DNA from: Myxococcus dinghuensis
Lineage (GTDB): Bacteria; Myxococcota; Myxococcia; Myxococcales; Myxococcaceae
NCBI RefSeq assembly: GCF_024198235.1
Contig: NZ_JAKCFB010000001.1
Location: 124,001-188,000, forward strand
DNA length: 64,000 bases
Reading direction: 5' to 3'
In this document: positions 9,664-18,198 of the stretch, piece after piece
Layout: each line of letters starts with the position of its first letter
Position numbering within the stretch: the first letter of the stretch is position 1
Translations under genes and position numbers: made by a program
Notes under the pieces: model-generated
Database searches by the model: none
Told to the model about the DNA's origin: nothing
Seen by the model: only the letters and a program-made list of their open reading frames with translations

Positions 9664-11067
9664 ATGTCGGAGCGGCAGATCGAGATGTTCTGGCGGTGCT
9701 CGAGTTGCGACCATCGCAACCTGGGCCGCCACATGGTGTGCCAGCACTGCAAGAGCGCGAAGGACGGCAGCGAGCGGTACGAAATGCCGGAGGACACGGC
9801 CTCCGCGGCGACGGTGACGGACGAGGCGCTGCTGCGCATGGCGCTGGCGGGCCCCAACTGGCGCTGCGCCTACTGCGACAGCGACCAGCGGGCATTGGAC
9901 GGTAGCTGCCGGAACTGCGGCGCCTCCGTCCCCCCGCTGCCGGACCCCGGGCCGGCCTCGGCTGACTCGCCCGAGGGCGCGGAGTCGTTGTGGGGCAAGC
10001 TCAAGCGCCGACGCGGGTGCACCGCGCTGGTGCTCCTCGTCGTGTTCTTCGGGTGCTGCTGCCCCTGCCTGATGAACTCGTCGGGCTCGAAGACGACTGA
10101 GCCGACGGAGCAGGCCGCGGCGAGGAACGGACCGGAGTGGTCCCGCAAGCTCACCGTCCGCGAGGTGTCCTGGGCCCACACGGTGACGGTGGACCGCTAC
10201 CAGCTCGTCGACGAGGAGGGCTTCGCGGAGGACCGTCCCGCGAAGGCCCTCCAGGTCCAGTCCCGGGGCAAGCGCCACCACCATGACGAGCAGGTGCTGG
10301 TGGGCCACGAGACCGTCTACTTCACCGAGAGCGTCCAGCGAGGCTACGACTCCGAGAGCTACACGGAGCGCGAGGCGTGCGGCGAGGACTGCCAGACGAC
10401 CCCCGAGAAGTGCAAGGAGACGTGTACGAGCAACCGCAACGGCTTCGCCACCTGCAAGACCACCTGCACCGGAGGCGGGAGGAGCTGCACGACGCGCTAC
10501 TGCTCGGTGCGCAAGACGCGCAAGGTGCCGCGCTACGTCGACGAGCGCCGCTCGCGCCAGGAGCCTCGCTATCGGACCGAGGCCCACTCCGCGACGTGGT
10601 TCGGTTGGAAGGAGTGGCAGTGGAAGTTCGACCGCAAGGTGAACGCGACCGGCGCGACGCTCGAGACACGCTGGCCGACGGAGGCCGAGCTGCGGCCCGT
10701 CAAGCCCCTGGCCAAGGGTGAGCGGGAGCGCAGCGAGCGCGGCGGGACCTACCGCGTGGTGCTGAAGGACGACGCGCATCCCCCGGTCGACTATGCCCCG
10801 GCGACGTTGGAGGAGTTCCAGCGCTTCTCCCCGGGCAGCGTCCACGTCGTCGAGAAGACGGGCGACACCATCACCGTCATCGCCCCGAAGCCGCCGGAGC
10901 CCGCACCGGCACCAGCACCGGCGCCCGCCCAGGTGGCCCCTGCGCCCGCCACCACGTCACCCGCGCCCGCCCAGACGCCCGCGCCCGCCCAGGCGCCCAT
11001 GCCCGTGAAGGCGCCCGTGCCCGCGAAGGCGCAGGCTCCCGCGCGCTCCGCCGTGCCGGCGAAGTAG
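9664..11067 (+). CDS. Zinc-ribbon membrane protein with Pro/Ala-rich tail
   Basis: A 467-residue protein that I do not recognise as a named family. Two CxxC zinc ribbons lie at the N-terminus (CSSC/CQHC at residues 12-29, then CAYC/CRNC), followed by one transmembrane segment of about 20 residues ending in FFGCCCPC. After the membrane comes a domain of about 280 residues with a Cys-rich patch (roughly ten Cys around residues 235-285) and Trp-rich strands (FGWKEWQWKF). The last 60 residues are Ala-Pro repeats ending in Lys. The topology suggests cytoplasmic ribbons and an outer domain, by inference. It has its own terminator just downstream. Confidence 0.75.
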   Translation: MSERQIEMFWRCSSCDHRNLGRHMVCQHCKSAKDGSERYEMPEDTASAATVTDEALLRMALAGPNWRCAYCDSDQRALDGSCRNCGASVPPLPDPGPASADSPEGAESLWGKLKRRRGCTALVLLVVFFGCCCPCLMNSSGSKTTEPTEQAAARNGPEWSRKLTVREVSWAHTVTVDRYQLVDEEGFAEDRPAKALQVQSRGKRHHHDEQVLVGHETVYFTESVQRGYDSESYTEREACGEDCQTTPEKCKETCTSNRNGFATCKTTCTGGGRSCTTRYCSVRKTRKVPRYVDERRSRQEPRYRTEAHSATWFGWKEWQWKFDRKVNATGATLETRWPTEAELRPVKPLAKGERERSERGGTYRVVLKDDAHPPVDYAPATLEEFQRFSPGSVHVVEKTGDTITVIAPKPPEPAPAPAPAPAQVAPAPATTSPAPAQTPAPAQAPMPVKAPVPAKAQAPARSAVPAK

Positions 11068-11089
11068 CGCGGCCTCGCTCCTGACGACG

Positions 11090-11130
11090 AGCCCCGGGGC
11101 GCCTGTCGGGTGCCCCGGGGCTTTGTCTTT
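11090..11130 (+). terminator. Rho-independent terminator of the zinc-ribbon gene
   Basis: An 11-base perfect inverted repeat (AGCCCCGGGGC at 11090-11100, GCCCCGGGGCT at 11112-11122) with an 11-base loop is followed by TTGTCTTT. It lies 22 bases after the stop codon. Confidence 0.85.
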
Positions 11131-11660
11131 CCGCGCCCCGGCCGCCAGGCGCCGGTGATTCCTCGTGGCGCGTTCGGGGGATGCGGGCTGATGCTCGGCA
11201 GCCGACACTCGCGCCGCGGCCTCGACGACCCGCGATGTCAGCGCTTCGCGCGGTGAAAGGCATCCGTGGCGGCGTCCCGCTGGACGTGACCTGATGCGTC
11301 TTTGAAAACCAGTCGTCCGGGTGATTCGCCTGGGTGAGACGCGGGATGCATGTCATTGCGTGCCGCGGGGCGCGCGCTGGCGGAGCTGTCCTGGCAGGTT
11401 GGTGCTCGCGTTCAATCCCTGGCCAGGGTCACTCGTGACGGACGTCGTGTCATGGACGAATTCCTGGATATACGGTTTGAAGTCCAGGGTCGGTTCGATA
11501 GACAAATGCGCACCGTCAATCGCTGCTCGCGCGGCGGTCGCGGGCGTGTCCCGGGAAGACAAATCCTTGCGTCATCAAAGGGCGCTGTTCCGAGCGCGCC
11601 CTCGAGCTCGTCGTCTGCCCTGTTCGTCCCGAGGTGTATCACCCGCAGTCAGGAGGCAGC
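11131..11660. other. Upstream region of the 11661-19008 operon
   Basis: About 530 bases without a convincing gene. Several short plus-strand frames exist but none has both a ribosome site and the local codon bias. The segment from roughly 11450 to 11560 is AT-richer (ATATACGG, TTCGATAGACAAA) and is a reasonable place for a promoter. The ribosome site AGGAGG of the next gene is at 11651. Confidence 0.4.
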
Positions 11661-12116
11661 ATGAACAAACGCAATGATGACAGAACGTCCGGAGCAGGCC
11701 CCGAGCAGTCCGTTCGCACGGGGACGGTACAGCCTCGCGTGGGACGCGCGAAGCAGGTCCGCAGGCTCCGGGAGAAGAGCACCCTGGCGGTGCGTGCGGC
11801 CGCGCCGACCGCGTCGACCAAGGGCGCGGAGACCCGTCTGCCCAGGCAGGGCCGGCTGCGTCAGCTCAAGGCGACGAAGCAACTCGCCACGAAGCTGACG
11901 GCGGTCCAGGGCGGCTCGTCCGCGTCCAACGGGGTGACGCTCGCCAAGCCGATGCAACTGCGCCAGTTCAGCGCGCGCAAGAGCATCAAGCTCGCCCGGA
12001 GCGCCGCGCTGGTCGGCGGCGGTGACGCGGGCGACAAGCAGTCGCTGGGCCGCACCGCCCAGGTCCGCCAGTCGGGCGCGAAGAAGCAGGTCGCGAGGAA
12101 GGACCAGGAGTCCTAG
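11661..12116 (+). CDS. Very basic four-repeat protein, possible peptide substrate of the operon
   Basis: A 151-residue protein I do not recognise. The ATG at 11661 has AGGAGG at ideal spacing. It has no signal peptide, membrane segment or Cys, and Lys+Arg far outnumber Asp+Glu. Four imperfect copies of a unit of about 34 residues are visible, anchored at Val33, Leu66, Leu100 and Val135: VRRLREKSTLAVR, LRQLKATKQLATK, LRQFSARKSIKLAR, VRQSGAKKQVARK. The consensus is [LV]RQxxAxKxxAxK. It precedes a ligase-carrier gene by 112 bases on the same strand. It could be a repetitive peptide substrate or scaffold for the downstream enzymes, or an unrelated nucleic-acid-binding protein; the sequence cannot decide. 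Confidence 0.7.
   Translation: MNKRNDDRTSGAGPEQSVRTGTVQPRVGRAKQVRRLREKSTLAVRAAAPTASTKGAETRLPRQGRLRQLKATKQLATKLTAVQGGSSASNGVTLAKPMQLRQFSARKSIKLARSAALVGGGDAGDKQSLGRTAQVRQSGAKKQVARKDQES
11745..12101 (+). repeat. Four imperfect ~34-residue coding repeats
   Basis: The repeats are visible at protein level at residues 29-46, 62-79, 97-114 and 131-147 of the basic protein. Spacing between anchors is 33, 34 and 35 residues, which is too regular to be chance composition. The DNA copies have diverged strongly. Confidence 0.65.
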
Positions 12117-12228
12117 CTCCGCCGCGCGTTGAAGCCGAGTCACCGGGGCCGCATGGACGCCGGGGTGGCGCCCATGCGGTCCCCTTCCGAAGCCTTCCGC
12201 CCATTCCGCTTCAGAGGACGCGAATCCC

Positions 12229-13986
12229 ATGCACCACACCGAACAGGCGCTCGCCGCAGCGATGCAGGAAGTGGAGGGAGGCTCCATCGGCTACCTCCCC
12301 GTCTCGCCCCTGGAGTTGCTGCGGGAGCGGGTGCTCTCCGCCGTGGAGCACGTGCCCTTCTACCGCGAGCTCTACGCCCCCTTCGGTCCTGTCCCCTCGG
12401 GGGCTGGGTTCCTCGCGTGGTTCGAGCGGCTGCCCGTCGTCAGCAAGTCCCAGCTCCAGGCTGCCGGAGAGCACCGCATCCTCAGCTCCCGCTACAAGGC
12501 GTCGGAGCTGATCCGCCGTCCGACCAGCGGGAGCACCGGCGTGCCCTTCTCCCTGCTGCTGGACGGTCGCGTCTTCGCGTTCCGCAAGTGGCGCTTCCAG
12601 CGCCCGCATCACCACCTCGTGTCGAACGAGCCGGAGAAGCTGACCTATCTCTTCCCCTGGGACTTCGTGGTCCGCACGCCCCAGGAGGAGCGGAAGCTGG
12701 CATCGACGAGCGCCCAGGGCGAGGCCTCTTCCCCCGGGGCAGGGGTGCGCACGGAGGTGCGCGAGCCCAAGGACCACACCCAGCGCTTCACCGCCCTGCC
12801 CAAGAGGGCGAAGCGGCAAGGCTCCGACTCACCTCCCATGGAGACGAAGACCCAGGGGGCGCAGAAGGCCTATACGGTCAACTCGCTGCTGCCTCCCCCG
12901 GAGCTCTACGAGGCGCTGGAGGAGCTGGCGCCGGAGAGCCTGGTCGGCTTCGCGAGCGTCGTCGCCGCGCTGGCCCGCTGGATGGGGAAGGAGGGCCTGC
13001 GGCTGCCCTCCATCCGCCAGGTCTGGACCACGTCGGAGGTGCTGCCCCTGGATGGCGCGGAGGCCATCCGCCAGGTCTTGGATTGCGAACCGCTGAAGAT
13101 CTACGCGAGCAACGAGTTCGGCTTCATGGCGTGGCAGGCGGAGAAGGACGCCCCGCTGCACGCCGAGTCCGACCGCCTGCATCTGGAGTTCCTCCGGCGG
13201 GAGGGCACAGGGGCGGCGAGGCCCGGCGAGCTGTCACGGCTGGTGGTGACGGACCTGTTGAACGACACCATGCCGCTCCTCCGCTACGACATCGGGGACG
13301 TGGCGCGCCCCTGCGCGCCCGTCGCCGTGACCACCACGCTCGCGTGCGCGACGTTGGATGGCCTGGAGGGGAAGGAGGCGGACCTGCTCCAGCCTCCGGA
13401 TGGCCGCTCCGTCACGACGTTCCAGGTCCTGGGGGCCATCAAGGACCACCTGCCGCACGCGCAGTACCGCTTCATCGGCCTGTCCCCGGCGCGGTACGTG
13501 ATGCAGTACGTGCCGGGCGTGGGCTTCGAGCCCGCGAACGTGGAGCCGACCACCGCCCGGCTGCGGGAAATCCTGGGGGAGGGCGTGGAGGTGCTCACCC
13601 ATCGCGCGGAGGCCATCCGGCGGGAGCCCTCCGGGAAGCTGCGGCCCGTGGTCAACCTCGACCGGGTCGCGGTCGGTGTCCGGCGCAAGCTCGCGGAGCA
13701 GCTCGGGGTGCTCCACCTGCTGGCGCTCGACGGCGGGGAGGTGGCCCGGAGGGTGGTCGGCGCCGCGCTCGCCCGGGTGCTTCCGGCGTTCAAGGCGACG
13801 GGCGAACCGGACGAGTCGTTGGAGCTGTACGCGGACCTGGCCATCAGCTCCCTCCAGTTCGTGCAACTGCTGGCCACCCTGGAGAAGGAGCTGTCGAGGG
13901 AGATCGACGACGAGGACCTGCTCGACGCGGAGCTGGTCACCGTGGGCGACCTGGTCCGCTTCGTCGAGGGCCTCACCCGCGCGTAG
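12229..13986 (+). CDS. PaaK/CapK-like adenylate-forming enzyme fused to a carrier domain
   Basis: A 585-residue two-domain protein. Residues 1-480 resemble phenylacetate-CoA ligase-like members of the ANL superfamily: PTSGSTGVPF (98-107) is the ATP loop, YASNEFG (292-298) and RYDIGD (352-357) are the later core motifs. Residues 520-585 form an acyl/peptidyl carrier with LAISSLQFVQLL; Ser541 is the likely phosphopantetheine site, with Ser rather than Asp before it. Residues 155-215 are a polar, low-complexity insert. AGAGGA precedes the ATG. It probably activates an acid and loads its own carrier arm. As the only carrier domain in the operon, it may also serve the adenylation enzyme at 16574 (inference). 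Confidence 0.82.
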   Translation: MHHTEQALAAAMQEVEGGSIGYLPVSPLELLRERVLSAVEHVPFYRELYAPFGPVPSGAGFLAWFERLPVVSKSQLQAAGEHRILSSRYKASELIRRPTSGSTGVPFSLLLDGRVFAFRKWRFQRPHHHLVSNEPEKLTYLFPWDFVVRTPQEERKLASTSAQGEASSPGAGVRTEVREPKDHTQRFTALPKRAKRQGSDSPPMETKTQGAQKAYTVNSLLPPPELYEALEELAPESLVGFASVVAALARWMGKEGLRLPSIRQVWTTSEVLPLDGAEAIRQVLDCEPLKIYASNEFGFMAWQAEKDAPLHAESDRLHLEFLRREGTGAARPGELSRLVVTDLLNDTMPLLRYDIGDVARPCAPVAVTTTLACATLDGLEGKEADLLQPPDGRSVTTFQVLGAIKDHLPHAQYRFIGLSPARYVMQYVPGVGFEPANVEPTTARLREILGEGVEVLTHRAEAIRREPSGKLRPVVNLDRVAVGVRRKLAEQLGVLHLLALDGGEVARRVVGAALARVLPAFKATGEPDESLELYADLAISSLQFVQLLATLEKELSREIDDEDLLDAELVTVGDLVRFVEGLTRA

Positions 13987-14016
13987 GTCGGCGCCGTCTC
14001 CCGAGGAGTGAACGTC

Positions 14017-15399
14017 ATGTCGAAAGCCCAGGTGACCTCCGTCCCGAAGCACTGGTGCAACTTCCTCTTCGACTTCCCCCGGTACGCCGAGCACGACGTG
14101 CCCAAGGCCGCGGCCCTGCTGGAGTCGGGGGCTCGGCGCGTGAGCGTCGTTCCCCAGCAGCCGCTCTCGCTGGTGACGCAGTCCCACAGCACCCGCGAGC
14201 CGTACCACGAGATTCCGGAGCGGCTGCTGGAGCTGTATTCCCAGTACCGGCCCACGCCGCTGCGCAGGGCGCGCGAGCTGGAGCGCCGCCTGGGGGCCAA
14301 CGCCCGCATCTACTACAAGTACGAAGGGCTCAACGTGTCGGGTAGCCACAAGCTCAACTCCGCGCTGGCGCAGGCCTACTACTACGCGCGGGCCGGCATC
14401 GAGGAGCTGGTCACCGGCACGGGCGCGGGTCAGTGGGGCACGGCGCTGGCCCACGCGTGCAGGCTGTTCGGGCTGCGCTGCACGGTGTTCATGGTGGGCG
14501 CGAGCCTCCGCCAGAAGCCCCAGCGCCGCGCGATGATGGAGCTGTTCGGCGCCACCGTCCACGAGAGCCCCAGCGACGCGACGGAGGTCGGCCGGAAGGC
14601 GGCGCAGCGGGACCCGGGCCGGGTGGGGAGCCTGGCCATCGCCACCGGCGAGGCGCTGGAGGTCGCCCACGGCGGCAAGCGCGTGCGCTTCGCCGTGGGC
14701 AGCGGGGAGAACTGCGTGTTGCTGCACCAGACGCTCATCGGCAGCGAGGCCGTCGAGCAGATGGGCGCGCTCGGGGAGTTCCCGGACCATGTCGTCGCGT
14801 GCATGGGGGCCGGCAGCAACTTCGGGGGCGTGGGGTTGCCCTTCCTGCGCGCGGCGCGCGAGCGGGAGCGCTCCGTGCGCCTGCTGGCCGTGGAGCCCGC
14901 GGCATGCCCCAAGCTCACCCGGGGCGTCTACGCGCTCGACGTCAACGACTTCTCCGGGACCACGCCCATCAACCGGATGTACACGCTGGGCAGTCACTAC
15001 ATCGCGCCTCCCATCTTCGCGGGCGGGCTGCGCTACCACGGGACGTCCGCCTTCCTCAGCGCGATGCTCGCGGACAAGGGCTTCGACGCCATGGCCGTGC
15101 CCCAGCGCGAGGCGCTCTCGGCCGGGCTGCTCTTCGCGGAGTGCGAGGGCCTGTTGCCCGCGCCCGAGTCCGCCCATGCCATCGCGGGAGCGCTCGACCT
15201 GGCGCGGCGTGCCCCCGAGGAGGGCCCGCCACGCGTCATCCTCGTCAACATCAGCGGTCACGGGCTGTTCGACCTGAGCGCCTACGAGCGCCTGCGCGCC
15301 GACACCCTCGAGCCGGATTCCCCGAACGAGGCGCTCCTGTCGGAGAGCCTTCGCCACGTCCAGGAGTTCAACACGCGCGTCGCCGCGGCGGCCCGCTGA
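14017..15399 (+). CDS. TrpB2-like PLP enzyme lacking the catalytic Glu
   Basis: A 460-residue protein clearly related to the TrpB2 type of tryptophan synthase beta chain (PTPLRRARELE, YKYEGLNVSGSHK, GAGQWGTALAHA, GGLRYHG, PAPESAHAIAGAL, SGHGLFDL). Lys112 in SGSHK is the PLP lysine and GAGSN is the phosphate loop. TrpB's Glu109, which activates indole, is Gly134 here (VTGTGAGQWG), 22 residues after the Lys as in TrpB. The usual GSVLNH region reads GSGENC. I infer a beta-replacement or elimination enzyme for another substrate, not tryptophan synthase. GAGGAG is eight bases before the chosen ATG; a GTG nine bases upstream is less well placed. Thirty bases follow the previous stop. Confidence 0.85.
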   Translation: MSKAQVTSVPKHWCNFLFDFPRYAEHDVPKAAALLESGARRVSVVPQQPLSLVTQSHSTREPYHEIPERLLELYSQYRPTPLRRARELERRLGANARIYYKYEGLNVSGSHKLNSALAQAYYYARAGIEELVTGTGAGQWGTALAHACRLFGLRCTVFMVGASLRQKPQRRAMMELFGATVHESPSDATEVGRKAAQRDPGRVGSLAIATGEALEVAHGGKRVRFAVGSGENCVLLHQTLIGSEAVEQMGALGEFPDHVVACMGAGSNFGGVGLPFLRAARERERSVRLLAVEPAACPKLTRGVYALDVNDFSGTTPINRMYTLGSHYIAPPIFAGGLRYHGTSAFLSAMLADKGFDAMAVPQREALSAGLLFAECEGLLPAPESAHAIAGALDLARRAPEEGPPRVILVNISGHGLFDLSAYERLRADTLEPDSPNEALLSESLRHVQEFNTRVAAAAR

Positions 15400-15425
15400 C
15401 GCCCCCTCTCACCCAGGAGTCGGTC

Positions 15426-16556
15426 ATGGAAGGCGAGGTCCTCCCGGCGGAGACGCCGGAGTTTCAGGCGGCGCGGACGTTCGGCCAGTCCCTGGGGGCG
15501 CCCCGTCCGGGGGCCGACGCGCAGGCGTGGTTCCGGGAGTCCTGGCGCAAGGCGGCGGGCTTCGGCCTCCTCGAGCTGCTCATCCCCGAGGGCGCCCTGG
15601 ACGTGGAGACGGCGCTCTGCGTCCTGGAGGGGGTGGGCATGGGCTGCAAGGGGGGCGGCTTCCCCCTGGGGCTGGGCGCGCACTGCTTCGCGTTCTGCTC
15701 GGCGGTGCTGCGCTTCGGCGACGAGGCGCAACGGCGGCTGCTCCCGTCGCTGCGGGACGGCACCGCGATTGGCGCGCTCGCGGCCACGGAGCCGGGCTCG
15801 GGTTCGGACGTCATGTCGCTGCGGACGCGGTACCGGGCCGAAGGAGAGGGTTTCCTCCTGCGCGGCGACAAGTGCTTCATCACCAACGCGCGCGAGGCGG
15901 ACTGGTTCCTGGTGCTCGCCACGCGGGACCCGCGTCTGCACTACCGGGGCATCAGCGCGTTCCTGGTTCCGCGCGACACGCCCGGGGTGCACGTGGGGCT
16001 GGATGAGCCGCGCCTGGGCATGCATGGCTGCTCCGTGGGCTCCGTGGGGCTCGACGAGGTCCGCGTGCCGCGGAGCGCGATGCTGGGTCCTCCCGGAAGG
16101 GGGGCGGCGGTGTTCCAGCACGCCCTGTTGTGGGAGCGTGGCCTGTTGGCCGGGTTCCACCTGGGGGTGATGCGCCGGCAGTTCCTCGCGGCGCTCGACT
16201 ACGCGAAGACGCGCCGGCAGTTCGGGCGCCCCATCGGCGCGAACCAGCAGGTGGGCGCGCGGCTCGTCGACATGTTGACGCGCTACCGCACGTCCGCGCT
16301 GCTCGTGCGCGAGACGGCGGCCCGGCTCGCGACGGGCGCGCTGACGGCGGGCGAGGCCAGCCTCACCAAGCTGTACGTGAGCGAGGCGGCCCTCGCCTCC
16401 GGGACGGATGCCTTCCGCATCCACGGCGGGATGGGGTTCATGGAGGGCTCGGACGTGGGCGTCGAGCTGCGCGACGCGCTGGGAGGCATCCTCTATTCGG
16501 GGACCTCCGAAATCCAGAAGGTCATCATCGCCTCCGAGTTGGGGCTCGCCTGCTGA
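15426..16556 (+). CDS. Acyl-CoA-dehydrogenase-like flavoenzyme, prolyl-carrier dehydrogenase type
   Basis: A 376-residue FAD enzyme with the acyl-CoA dehydrogenase motifs TEPGSGSDV (121-129), TRRQFGRPIGANQ (262-274) and HGGMGFMEGSDV. The catalytic Glu of medium-chain enzymes (YEGTS) is Ser358 here (LYSGTSEIQ). A Glu is present instead on helix G (WERGLLAG, Glu237), the position used by isovaleryl-CoA dehydrogenase and by prolyl-carrier oxidases such as PltE/RedW. Together with the proline-like adenylation enzyme next door this suggests oxidation of a carrier-bound prolyl group to pyrroline or pyrrole. That is inference; another branched acyl-carrier substrate is possible. It sits 26 bases after the TrpB-like gene. 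Confidence 0.8.
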   Translation: MEGEVLPAETPEFQAARTFGQSLGAPRPGADAQAWFRESWRKAAGFGLLELLIPEGALDVETALCVLEGVGMGCKGGGFPLGLGAHCFAFCSAVLRFGDEAQRRLLPSLRDGTAIGALAATEPGSGSDVMSLRTRYRAEGEGFLLRGDKCFITNAREADWFLVLATRDPRLHYRGISAFLVPRDTPGVHVGLDEPRLGMHGCSVGSVGLDEVRVPRSAMLGPPGRGAAVFQHALLWERGLLAGFHLGVMRRQFLAALDYAKTRRQFGRPIGANQQVGARLVDMLTRYRTSALLVRETAARLATGALTAGEASLTKLYVSEAALASGTDAFRIHGGMGFMEGSDVGVELRDALGGILYSGTSEIQKVIIASELGLAC

Positions 16557-16573
16557 GAGGGAAGGAAACCGCG

Positions 16574-18181
16574 ATGCATCCAGAGACCCTGTCGACCCTG
16601 CTCATGGAGGCCGCGTCCCGGTTCTCCTCCCGGACCGCGCTCATCACCCCGGCGGCGCAGTTGACCTATGGCGCGCTGCTCGAGCGGGCCCTGCGACTGG
16701 CGACGTGTCTGGTGGAGACGGGGCTGCGCCCGGGAGGCCGGGTGGCCATCTGCCTGCCGAAGGGGGTCGACCTGTCCGTCGCCATCTTCGGGACGCTGCT
16801 CGCCGGTGGCGCCTATGTCCCCATCGACCACGCGACCCCCGCCGCGAGGGCCCGGCTCATCCTGGCGGACGCGGAGCCCGGTCACCTCATCGCCACGCGC
16901 CAGGTCGCGGACGCGCTGCTCCGCGGCGAGGGCCGCGCGGGGGAGGGGTCGCCGCGCCAGGAGGTCGTGGTGGCGAAGCTCGCCGCTCCGTGGACCCGGG
17001 AGGTGGAGCGCGTGGCGTGGCGCGAGGCGCTCGCCCGGGAGCCGCTGCCCCAGGCGGCGCCCGTCCACGAGCACTCCATCGCCTACATCCTCTACACGTC
17101 GGGTTCGACGGGGAAGCCGAAGGGCGTCATCCAGGCCCACCGCGGCGCGGTGGCGTTCGTGGACTGGGGGGCCCGCCACCTCGGCCTCCGGTCGGAGGAC
17201 GTGTTGTCGCAACACGCCTCGCCGTCGTTCGACCTGACCATCTTCGACTTCTTCGCGTCGGCGCGGGTGGGGGCCGCGCTCGTGCCGGTGCCGGAGTGGC
17301 TGTTCGGGCAGGTGGCCCGCACCTGCCGCTTCATCGTGAAGAGCGGCATCACCGTCTGGTATTCGGTGCCCTCCGTCCTGCTGCGTCCGGACGCGGAGTC
17401 GCCCCTGCGGGAGCTGGCCGGCTCCGCGCTGCGCCACGTGGTGCTCGCGGGCGAGGTGATTCCCAAGCCGGGGCTCCGGGAGCTGGCGCGGTGGCTCCCC
17501 GCGGGGTGCGGGGTGTCGAACTGGTTCGGCCCCACCGAGACGAACGTCTTCACGTTCCACGACATCGGACCGGACGACCTGTCCTCGCCAGGGCCGGTGC
17601 CCATCGGGTTGCCATGTCCCTATGCGCGCATCCGCCTGGAGGGGGCGACGCGGGAGGGAGACGAGGGGGAGCTGCTCGTCCACGCCCCCACGGTGATGGA
17701 GGGCTATCGCGGGCTGGATGCGCTCACGGCGGAGCGCTTCGTGGCGGCGCCGGAGGGGGGCGCGTTCTACCGGACGGGCGACATCGCCCGCTTCGAGAAC
17801 GGCCGGCTCGTCTTCCTCGGGCGTCGGGATCGGCTCGTGAAGGTGCGGGGCTACCGCGTCCAGTTGGAGGAGGTCGAGCACGCGCTCCTGGGGCACCCGG
17901 CCGTGGTGGAGGCGGCGGCCGTGGTCTTCGAGGAGGGCGGCGTGGAGCAACTGGGCGCGGCCGTCGTCCCGAGCGGAGACGCCGAGGTGACCCTGGATTC
18001 GCTGCGCGCCCACTGCGTCGCGCGGCTGGCGCCCTACATGGTGCCGTCGAGGCTGGTGTGTCTGCCGGCGCTGCCCCGGACCCCTCGGGGCAAGGTCGAC
18101 ACCCGGGCCGTGCTGGAGCACGTGGCGCGAGGGGGCGCGCCCGCCGTGGAGCTGTCGTCACCCGCCGTCGAGGGCGTCTGA
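16574..18181 (+). CDS. Stand-alone amino-acid adenylation enzyme, probably proline-type
   Basis: A 535-residue free-standing adenylation domain without carrier. Core motifs are YTSGSTGKPKG (174-184), NWFGPTETN, YRTGDIARF and the A10 lysine Lys507 (RGKVDT). Pocket residues by eye are D220, L221, F224, Y263, V290, A292, W317, V325, F326, K507. The D-L-F-Y-x-A-x-V pattern resembles the prolyl ligases of pyrrole pathways (PltF/PigI group), though V, W and F differ. It would form aminoacyl-AMP and load a carrier, perhaps the one fused to the PaaK-like protein. Its ATG is 17 bases after the dehydrogenase stop, preceded by AAGGAAA. The proline assignment is tentative. Confidence 0.85.
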   Translation: MHPETLSTLLMEAASRFSSRTALITPAAQLTYGALLERALRLATCLVETGLRPGGRVAICLPKGVDLSVAIFGTLLAGGAYVPIDHATPAARARLILADAEPGHLIATRQVADALLRGEGRAGEGSPRQEVVVAKLAAPWTREVERVAWREALAREPLPQAAPVHEHSIAYILYTSGSTGKPKGVIQAHRGAVAFVDWGARHLGLRSEDVLSQHASPSFDLTIFDFFASARVGAALVPVPEWLFGQVARTCRFIVKSGITVWYSVPSVLLRPDAESPLRELAGSALRHVVLAGEVIPKPGLRELARWLPAGCGVSNWFGPTETNVFTFHDIGPDDLSSPGPVPIGLPCPYARIRLEGATREGDEGELLVHAPTVMEGYRGLDALTAERFVAAPEGGAFYRTGDIARFENGRLVFLGRRDRLVKVRGYRVQLEEVEHALLGHPAVVEAAAVVFEEGGVEQLGAAVVPSGDAEVTLDSLRAHCVARLAPYMVPSRLVCLPALPRTPRGKVDTRAVLEHVARGGAPAVELSSPAVEGV

Positions 18182-18198
18182 GCCCAGGGAGCGAGACG

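Noticed and set aside
12129-14345. 738-residue alternative plus-strand frame over the PaaK-like gene
   Set aside because: The other frame has the ligase and carrier motifs; this one is Gly/Arg/Pro-rich without motifs.
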